From assembly GCA_036653715.1 (NCBI GenBank), contig JAVVTL010000072.1, forward strand, positions 1 through 7,147: a stretch of DNA of 7,147 nucleotides. Direction: 5' to 3'. Below are positions 1 through 4,115 of this stretch, one piece after another. This stretch comes from Scatomorpha sp036653715 (GTDB lineage: Bacteria > Bacillota > Clostridia > Oscillospirales > Oscillospiraceae). How positions within the stretch are numbered: the first letter of the stretch is position 1; each line of letters starts with the position of its first letter. Both the position numbers and the translations under genes were made by a program. The notes below the pieces were generated by a model. That model was given only the letters and a program-made list of their open reading frames with translations, was not told where the DNA came from and searched no databases.

Positions 1-132
1 TGCGGCGGGAGTCTCTGTCGGTGCCTCCGTAGTCTGCGGCGCTGCCGTTTGTTCCGCCTCCGGCTTTGCCGCTCCGCAGGCGCAGAGCAACAGCATGCTC
101 AGGGTCAAAAGTGTTACTGCAAGTTTTTTCAT
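1..132 (-). CDS. Secreted lipoprotein, N-terminal part only (function unknown)
   Basis: The minus strand reads an uninterrupted 44 codons from ATG at 132-130 to the left edge, so only the N-terminus is visible. It begins MKKLAVTLL, a positively charged start followed by a hydrophobic stretch to about residue 17, then a lipobox-like LCAC (residues 16-19). Cys19 would be the lipid-modified residue after signal peptidase II cleavage, which anchors the protein to the outer face of the membrane. Residues 20-44 are a low-complexity linker rich in Ala, Pro, Thr and Glu, common between the lipid anchor and the folded domain of Gram-positive lipoproteins. The domain that would give the function lies outside the window; a solute-binding protein, a foldase or an unknown lipoprotein are all possible. 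A GGGAG Shine-Dalgarno (147-143) lies 10 bases before the ATG and a strong promoter lies further upstream. Cys at the -2 position of the lipobox is slightly unusual. Confidence 0.8.
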   Translation of the reverse strand, partial: MKKLAVTLLTLSMLLLCACGAAKPEAEQTAAPQTTEAPTETPAA

Positions 133-171
133 AAGGTCACGGCTCCCATATAGGCTTATTTCCGAAATCCA

Positions 172-187
172 ATCGCAGGTATGCGAT
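172..187. repeat. Perfect inverted repeat ATCGCA-GGTA-TGCGAT next to the candidate operator
   Basis: ATCGCA (172-177) and TGCGAT (182-187) are perfect inverted arms around a 4-base loop. The element abuts the 188-209 palindrome with no gap and lies inside the predicted 5' leader of the lipoprotein mRNA. It could be a second protein-binding site or a small RNA hairpin; the sequence alone does not decide. Confidence 0.4.
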
Positions 188-209
188 AAACAGACTTTGT
201 GGTCTGTTT
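188..209. promoter_or_regulatory. 22-bp palindrome over the lipoprotein transcription start (candidate operator)
   Basis: AAACAGAC (188-195) and GTCTGTTT (202-209) form a perfect 8-base inverted repeat around a 6-base centre. It covers about -4 to +19 relative to the start predicted for the minus-strand lipoprotein promoter, a classic place for a dimeric repressor to bind. Alternatively it is a hairpin at the extreme 5' end of the lipoprotein mRNA. On the plus strand it is followed by a mixed T-rich stretch, so a weak terminator is a third option. No specific regulator family is claimed. Confidence 0.45.
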
Positions 210-212
210 GTT

Positions 213-241
213 ATTTTAGCAGGAATCCCTCCGCAAGTCAA
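213..241 (-). promoter_or_regulatory. Sigma-A promoter of the lipoprotein gene (extended -10)
   Basis: On the minus strand, -35 TTGACT (241-236) is followed by an exact 17-base spacer and -10 TAAAAT (218-213). TGC immediately precedes the -10, which makes it an extended -10 (TGnTAAAAT). Transcription should start near 206, giving a leader of about 73 bases. This is the best promoter match in the window. Confidence 0.75.
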
Positions 242-293
242 CAAATGCCGCAGACAAAAAATCCCCTGTATTATTGCCGCCCCGCAGGAACGC

Positions 294-322
294 TTGATTT
301 TTTCATTTTTTTGATGTATTCT
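294..322 (+). promoter_or_regulatory. Probable promoter of the flippase-mazG transcript
   Basis: TTGATT (294-299), a 17-base spacer and TATTCT (317-322) give 4/6 matches in each box at ideal spacing. The predicted start near 329 would leave a leader of about 30 bases that contains the GGGAGG ribosome-binding site. The flank is AT-rich, in contrast to the GC-rich coding DNA. It is weaker than the divergent lipoprotein promoter. Confidence 0.45.
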
Positions 323-359
323 AATCAGACGTCAATATCAGGTATTGGGAGGAATCGCC

Positions 360-1970
360 ATGTCCGAACCCAAAAAGCAAAACTATCTCCACGGCGCAAC
401 CATTCTCGCCGCCGGGGTCATCATAATGAAAATACTCGGCGCGATTTACAAAATCCCCGTCAGGAACACCATCGGGGACGACGGCTACGCGCTGTTTCTC
501 ACCGCCTATAACGTCTACAACGTCTTTTTGACGCTCGCAACGGCGGGACTTCCGGTCGCCCTCTCGCGCATGATTGCCGAGGCAAACACGCAGGGCCGCC
601 CCATGCAGGCGCGGAGAACCTTCTCCGTCGCATGGCTCACGTTCCTTGTGCTCGGCGTTGTCTGCTCGCTGCTCATGTACCTTTTCCCGACGGAGCTTGC
701 CGCCGCCCTCAACAACGTCGAGGCCGCTCAGAGCATCTGGGCGCTGTCCCCCGGCGTGCTTCTTGTCTGCCTGACGAGCGCCTACCGCGGCTACTGTCAG
801 GGCCACGAGAACATGATTCCCACCACCATCGGCCAAGTCTTGGAGGTGCTCGTAAAGGTCATCGTCGGCCTTGCGCTCGCTTGGTATTTCGTTCGCCTCG
901 GAAAGGGCACTCCCGTCGCCTCTGCCGGCGCCATCTTCGGCGTCACCGCCGGCGGACTCGCCGCCCTCATCTATATGTTCCTCTACAAGCGCCGCAAATA
1001 TAAGGACGAGCCGCTCGCCTCCCCCGATGTGCCGGACAGCCGCGCGAAAATTCTCGGCAGGCTCATGCGGGTCGGCATACCCATCACGCTCGGTGCGTCG
1101 GTGCTCTCCGTCATAAACCTTGTGGACACCGGCCTCTGCATGGGCAGACTTCAGGACGCCGCCGGCTTCTCATATGGCGACTCCAAGGTGCTTTACGGCG
1201 TCTACGGCGCGGCGCAGACCCTCTATAATCTCCCCGCCGCCTTCATAACCCCGCTCACTATCAGCATAGTCCCCGCCATCGCCGCCTGCATGGTGCGCAA
1301 ACAGCGCGGAGAAGCCGCTAAAATCGCGGAAAACTCCCTGCGTATAAGCACCGTCGTGGCTCTGCCCATGGGCGTTGGGCTCTCCGTTTTGGCGTATCCC
1401 ATCATGACCATCCTCTACCCCGGCAGCCATTCCTCGGGGCCGGAGCTGCTCTCCATCATGGGCATCGCCTCCTTCTTCGTCTGCATCGCCATCATGCAGA
1501 ACGCCATTTTGCAGGCGCACGGCAACGAGATTTACCCCATCTTCTCCATGCTCGCCGGCGGCCTTGTCAAGATTGCCATCAACTGGTTCCTCGTCGCCGA
1601 CCCCGCCATCAATATTTTAGGCGCACCCATCGGAACCGTCTGCTGCTATATGGTCATGTGCGTCATGAACCACCTTTTCCTCTGCAAATGCCTCGAAAAA
1701 AAGCCGAGCATAGGCCGCATCCTCCTGCGTCCCGCCCTCTCCTGCGCAGCCATGGGGCTTGTCGCCTGGGGCGTGAACGCGGGTCTCTGCTCCCTGCTTG
1801 GCGGCGCGGACATAAGCCGCATACGCATGGAATTTTCTATGCTCGTCGCCATTTTGGCCGCGGTTTTGGTCTATGTCGCCGCCATCGTCGTAACCCGTGC
1901 CGTGACGCTCGAGGACATGAAGCTCATCCCCAAGGGCGACAGAATCGCAAAACTCCTTAAAATCAGGTAA
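360..1970 (+). CDS. SpoVB/MurJ-like lipid-linked glycan flippase (oligosaccharide flippase family)
   Basis: This 536-residue polytopic membrane protein of the MATE-like MOP superfamily should move a lipid-linked sugar precursor (peptidoglycan lipid II or another undecaprenyl-linked glycan) across the cytoplasmic membrane. Family marks include KILGAIYKIP (24-33) with the following GDDGYALF, the TM2 segment ATAGLPVALS (60-69), and TSAYRGYCQG with NMIPTTIGQV (139-160), a block highly typical of SpoVB and related Firmicute flippases. The C-terminal EDMKLIPKGDRI is also the usual ending of this subfamily. About 14 hydrophobic segments are visible, with a basic cytosolic loop near 209-235, and the length is normal. 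The ATG at 360 is chosen because GGGAGG (347-352) sits 7 bases before it; the in-frame TTG at 345 lies on the ribosome-binding site itself. It precedes mazG and hup, the Clostridia/Bacillus neighbourhood of yabM. Whether the substrate is lipid II, a spore-cortex precursor or a capsule unit cannot be told. Confidence 0.88.
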   Translation: MSEPKKQNYLHGATILAAGVIIMKILGAIYKIPVRNTIGDDGYALFLTAYNVYNVFLTLATAGLPVALSRMIAEANTQGRPMQARRTFSVAWLTFLVLGVVCSLLMYLFPTELAAALNNVEAAQSIWALSPGVLLVCLTSAYRGYCQGHENMIPTTIGQVLEVLVKVIVGLALAWYFVRLGKGTPVASAGAIFGVTAGGLAALIYMFLYKRRKYKDEPLASPDVPDSRAKILGRLMRVGIPITLGASVLSVINLVDTGLCMGRLQDAAGFSYGDSKVLYGVYGAAQTLYNLPAAFITPLTISIVPAIAACMVRKQRGEAAKIAENSLRISTVVALPMGVGLSVLAYPIMTILYPGSHSSGPELLSIMGIASFFVCIAIMQNAILQAHGNEIYPIFSMLAGGLVKIAINWFLVADPAINILGAPIGTVCCYMVMCVMNHLFLCKCLEKKPSIGRILLRPALSCAAMGLVAWGVNAGLCSLLGGADISRIRMEFSMLVAILAAVLVYVAAIVVTRAVTLEDMKLIPKGDRIAKLLKIR

Positions 1971-1988
1971 CATAACGAAAAAGTCTTG

Positions 1989-2016
1989 TATTTTCAACGG
2001 TTAATTGAAAAAATAC
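1989..2016 (+). repeat. Imperfect AT-rich inverted repeat in the flippase-mazG gap
   Basis: The 65-base gap contains GTATTTTCAA (1989-1998, ending at the second A) opposite TTGAAAAAATAC (2005-2016, approximately), which can pair with a two-base bulge around a short loop. There is no run of T after it, so it is not a standard terminator. It may be an RNA processing or stability hairpin between two co-transcribed genes. I see no convincing promoter here. Confidence 0.25.
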
Positions 2017-2035
2017 TTGCAGAAGGTGCTGAAGT

Positions 2036-2863
2036 ATGGTAGATTTTGTGTGCAAAGAAAGCTACAACCTAAACGACTATATAGACCTTATGGCCTATCT
2101 GCGCTCGGAGCGCGGCTGTCCGTGGGACAGGCAGCAAACCCACGAGAGCATCAAGCGCAACCTGCTCGAGGAAGCCTATGAAACCTATGAGGCCATCGAG
2201 GAAGGTGACAGCGAGCATCTCTGCGAGGAGCTTGGCGACTTGCTCATGCAGGTGCTTTTCCACGCCCAAATGGAAAAAGAGTCCGGCGGCTTCGACATTA
2301 ACGCCGTGGCGGACGCCGCCTGCAAAAAGCTCGTCCATCGTCACCCCCACGTCTTTGCGGACGTTTCAGCCGTCACAGCGGATAAAGTCCTTGACAACTG
2401 GGAAAAAATAAAGCGCGGCGACAGAGCACAGGAAACCGTTGCCTCCGTAATGGACGGAGTCCCGAAGGCGCTCCCCGCCCTCTCACGCATCGAAAAAATC
2501 CAGCACAAGGCCGCGAAGCAGGGCTTCGACTGGCCCGTCGTGCAGGGTGCCATGGAAAAGCTCCGCGAGGAGACCGACGAATTGCAGCAGGGCATAGACG
2601 CAGACGACCTCCCGAACATCGAGGAGGAAATCGGCGACGCGCTTTTTTCCGTCGTAAACGTCGCCCGCTTCTACGGCATCGACCCCGAGAATGCGGCGCG
2701 TAAGGCCTGCGAAAAATTCATCCGCCGCTTCCGCTACCTCGAAAACGGCGCGGCAAAGCTCGGGCGTCCGCTCTCCGAGCTGTCTCTTTTTGAGATGGAG
2801 GAAATCTATCAGCAGGGTCGGCACGACCTTGAGGGCAAGGAGCCGGTCCCCGTCAAAAGGTAG
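2036..2863 (+). CDS. mazG: MazG nucleoside triphosphate pyrophosphohydrolase
   Basis: MazG hydrolyses NTPs and dNTPs to the monophosphate and pyrophosphate; in other bacteria it cleans non-canonical nucleotides from the pool and can affect ppGpp-linked stress responses. The 275 residues hold two MazG helical domains. The first has GCPWD (27-31) and the Mg-binding EExxE...ExxD set at E45, E46, E49, E65 and D68; the second has E178, E179, E182, E198 and D201. Between them lie the conserved HRHPHVF (101-107) and the NWEKIK linker (121-126). Both metal sites look intact. The length is close to stand-alone MazG of E. coli, and the N-terminal tetrapyrrole-methylase-like domain fused in Bacillus YabN is absent. 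ATG at 2036 is supported by AAGGTG ending 7 bases upstream. It lies 65 bases after the flippase and 64 before hup, so co-transcription with the flippase is likely. Confidence 0.95.
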   Translation: MVDFVCKESYNLNDYIDLMAYLRSERGCPWDRQQTHESIKRNLLEEAYETYEAIEEGDSEHLCEELGDLLMQVLFHAQMEKESGGFDINAVADAACKKLVHRHPHVFADVSAVTADKVLDNWEKIKRGDRAQETVASVMDGVPKALPALSRIEKIQHKAAKQGFDWPVVQGAMEKLREETDELQQGIDADDLPNIEEEIGDALFSVVNVARFYGIDPENAARKACEKFIRRFRYLENGAAKLGRPLSELSLFEMEEIYQQGRHDLEGKEPVPVKR

Positions 2864-2886
2864 GAACTTTGCCTTCGGGCAAATTC
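2864..2886 (+). other. UUCG-tetraloop hairpin just after mazG
   Basis: TTTGCC (2868-2873) and GGCAAA (2878-2883) pair around TTCG, giving the exceptionally stable C(UUCG)G tetraloop. GAA (2864-2866) and TTC (2884-2886) can extend the stem past one bulged C. It begins immediately after the mazG stop codon. The following bases (TTCTTCAT) are not a real T-run, so it is at best a weak or partial terminator; protection of the mazG 3' end or RNA processing is as likely. Confidence 0.5.
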
Positions 2887-2896
2887 TTCATAAACT
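2869..2896 (+). promoter_or_regulatory. Possible separate promoter for hup
   Basis: TTGCCT (2869-2874), a 16-base spacer and TAAACT (2891-2896) match sigma-A boxes 4/6 each. The -35 would lie inside the hairpin above. The region 2891-2905 is three tandem copies of TAAAC, so other -10 registers are possible. HU is normally made in large amounts, which makes an extra promoter plausible, but the match is weak. Confidence 0.25.
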
Positions 2897-2927
2897 AAAC
2901 TAAACAGAAATTTCAGGAGGATTACCA

Positions 2928-3203
2928 ATGAACAAGGCAGAACTCATAACCGCCGTCGCCGAAAAGGCAGGCCTTTCCAAAAAGGATACCGAAAAAGTCA
3001 TCGCCGCCACCTTCGAGGCAATCACCGCCGAGCTTGTCGCCGGAGAGAAAGTCTCTCTTGTCGGCTTCGGCAGCTTCGACGTCAAAAACCGCAGCGAGCA
3101 TATCGGCCGCAACCCAAGAACCAAGGAAGAGGTCAATATCCCCGCCACCCGCGTTCCCCTGTTCAAGGCCGGCAAGGCTCTTAAGGACGCCGTCGCGAAA
3201 TAA
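2928..3203 (+). CDS. hup: HU-family histone-like DNA-binding protein
   Basis: HU is a small dimeric nucleoid protein that bends and compacts DNA and assists replication, recombination and transcription. The 91-residue length is standard. Helices 1-2 cover MNKAELITAVAEKAGLS and the following stretch to about residue 39. The signature GFGSF (46-50) leads into the DNA-embracing beta-arm, where IGRNPRT (59-65) carries the intercalating proline at position 63. The C-terminal helix PLFKAGKALKDAV (77-89) is typical. In the arm, residues 55-58 read RSEH where many HUs have a more basic RAAR or RAER; the fold should be unaffected. A perfect AGGAGG (2915-2920) lies 7 bases before ATG, the strongest ribosome-binding site in the window and in keeping with high expression. 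The gene is followed by a strong terminator and ends the flippase-mazG-hup run. Confidence 0.96.
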   Translation: MNKAELITAVAEKAGLSKKDTEKVIAATFEAITAELVAGEKVSLVGFGSFDVKNRSEHIGRNPRTKEEVNIPATRVPLFKAGKALKDAVAK

Positions 3204-3217
3204 CTCCTTTAATCTGA

Positions 3218-3245
3218 AAACTCCCGGTCTTGCGACCGGGAGTTT
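3218..3245. terminator. Bidirectional intrinsic terminator between hup and tatD
   Basis: AAACTCCCGGTC (3218-3229) and GACCGGGAGTTT (3234-3245) form a perfect 12-base-pair stem with a 4-base loop (TTGC on plus, the GNRA-type GCAA on minus). On plus it is followed by TTTAATTT and on minus by TTTTC. It lies 14 bases after the hup stop, between convergent genes, so it probably ends transcripts from both sides. Confidence 0.88.
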
Positions 3246-3258
3246 AATTTATTCCGCT

Positions 3259-3282
3259 AAAAAACATGCTTTTTGACATGCT
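3259..3282 (-). terminator. Weak tatD-proximal hairpin followed by six T
   Basis: Reading the minus strand just past the tatD stop (3285), AGCATG can pair with CATGTT across an 8-base loop (about six pairs, one wobble), and it runs into TTTTTT (3264-3259). It is a marginal terminator ahead of the much stronger stem at 3218-3245 and may simply contribute to tandem termination. Confidence 0.3.
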
Positions 3283-3284
3283 GA

Positions 3285-4043
3285 TTATATGCCGAACAGG
3301 CGTTTTCCGTTTTCGAGGGTTATGGCGGCTATTTCGGATGGCTCCATGCCCTTTAGCTCCGCAATGCGCGCGGCGATATACGGCAGGCGTGACGAGTCGT
3401 TGCGCTTGCCGCGAAACGGCTCCGGGCTTAAATAGGGGCTGTCCGTCTCTATTAAAATCCTCTCCGTCGGGCAGTGCGCGAGCACCTCGGCGGCTTTTTT
3501 GTTGCTCTTGTAGGTCACGGGGCCGTCAAAGCCGAGATACCAGCCGCGGCTCACAAGCTCCGCCGCCATCTCCGCAGAGCCGGAGAAGCAGTGGAACACC
3601 CCGCGTACCTCGGGAAATTCCGCAATCATGGCAAGACAATCCGCGTGCGCCTCCCTGTCGTGGACAATGACGGGCAGAGAAAGCTCCGAAGCGATGCCAA
3701 GCTGCGCGCGAAACATCTCCCCCTGCAGGGCCTTGCGGCTCTTGTCCCAGTAGTAGTCCAGACCAATCTCGCCTATGGCGACGACCCTTGGGCTTGCGGC
3801 AAGCTCGCGCAGAAGCGCGGGGCTGTTTTCGTCCCAGCTCGCCCACTCCTCCGGCTGCCAGCCGACGGCGGCATAGACAAAGCTGTGGCTCTCCGCTATT
3901 CTCAAAGCGGCAAGCGACGATGCGCCGTCACAGCCGGGATCGACGATATATGCGACGCCCTGCGACGGCAGAGCCGCCAAGACGGCTTCCCTGTCCGCAT
4001 CAAATGCGTCACAGTCATAGTGCGCGTGTGTGTCAAAATACAT
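3285..4043 (-). CDS. tatD: TatD-family Mg-dependent DNase
   Basis: TatD enzymes are cytoplasmic metal-dependent hydrolases of the amidohydrolase superfamily; characterised members are 3'-5' exonucleases that act on damaged or single-stranded DNA. The 252-residue protein has the full metal set in order: THAH (His6, His8), GEIGLDYYW with Glu92, IVHDREAH with His128, GVFHCFSGS with His151, and IETDSPYL with Asp201. The PEPFRGKRND segment (208-216) is the usual family block. The length is normal. I choose ATG at 4043-4041 because the GGGGG (4055-4051) is then 7 bases away and the protein starts MYFDTHAH like most relatives; the ATG at 4049 is only one base from that site and would add two residues. 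One oddity is GWQPEEW (61-67), where most relatives have a His in place of Gln (GxHP). It is convergent with hup and divergent from the ligase-like gene, so probably monocistronic. Confidence 0.94.
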   Translation of the reverse strand: MYFDTHAHYDCDAFDADREAVLAALPSQGVAYIVDPGCDGASSLAALRIAESHSFVYAAVGWQPEEWASWDENSPALLRELAASPRVVAIGEIGLDYYWDKSRKALQGEMFRAQLGIASELSLPVIVHDREAHADCLAMIAEFPEVRGVFHCFSGSAEMAAELVSRGWYLGFDGPVTYKSNKKAAEVLAHCPTERILIETDSPYLSPEPFRGKRNDSSRLPYIAARIAELKGMEPSEIAAITLENGKRLFGI

Positions 4044-4060
4044 AAGCATTCCCCCAGGCC

Positions 4061-4089
4061 ATTAAAACACAGTGCGCTGTTGCGTGCAA
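4061..4089 (-). promoter_or_regulatory. tatD promoter with extended -10 and very short leader
   Basis: On minus, TTGCAC (4089-4084), a 17-base spacer and TTTAAT (4066-4061), preceded by TGT, make an extended -10 promoter. The expected start is near 4054, about 11 bases before the preferred ATG at 4043, so the G-rich ribosome-binding site would be at the extreme 5' end of the message. Its -35 overlaps the -35 of the divergent promoter by two bases. Confidence 0.55.
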
Positions 4090-4108
4090 GCCGCAAATAT
4101 GTTAAAAT
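4080..4108 (+). promoter_or_regulatory. Extended -10 promoter directly abutting the ligase-like gene
   Basis: TTGCGT (4080-4085, weak), a 17-base spacer and TAAAAT (4103-4108), preceded by TGT (4100-4102), form an extended -10 promoter. The -10 ends only 7 bases before the ATG at 4116, which puts the transcription start at about 4115-4116, at the start codon itself. No Shine-Dalgarno is seen. The message may therefore be leaderless. Confidence 0.5.
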
Positions 4109-4115
4109 CCAAATT

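Noticed and set aside
188..220. Palindrome at 188-209 as a plus-strand intrinsic terminator
   Set aside because: The stem has only three G-C pairs and the following T-rich stretch is interrupted; no upstream plus-strand gene needs ending. An operator at the divergent start is a better fit.
345..359. Upstream TTG start for the flippase (five extra residues)
   Set aside because: These bases contain the GGGAGG ribosome-binding site for the ATG at 360, and nothing upstream of the TTG serves as a binding site.
95..511. 138-codon plus-strand frame across the divergent control region
   Set aside because: It overlaps the lipoprotein start, two promoters and the flippase start, and lacks a ribosome-binding site.
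321..836. 171-codon minus-strand open frame over the flippase
   Set aside because: Low-complexity His/Gly/Arg-rich composition typical of the complement of a GC-rich gene; no ribosome-binding site or family motif.
2891..2905. Tandem TAAAC units as a CRISPR or replication-iteron array
   Set aside because: Only three 5-base units with no spacers and no nearby initiator or cas gene; more likely promoter or leader sequence.
4044..4049. Two-residue longer tatD start at 4049
   Set aside because: The G-rich Shine-Dalgarno would be only one base from this ATG; the ATG at 4043 has a 7-base spacing and gives the usual MYFDTHAH start.
3474..4115. N-terminal extension of the ligase-like frame by 214 codons
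   Set aside because: The stretch is antisense to most of tatD, whose motifs are complete. The extension has no membrane-protein character and a GC-rich third position on the other strand explains the open frame.
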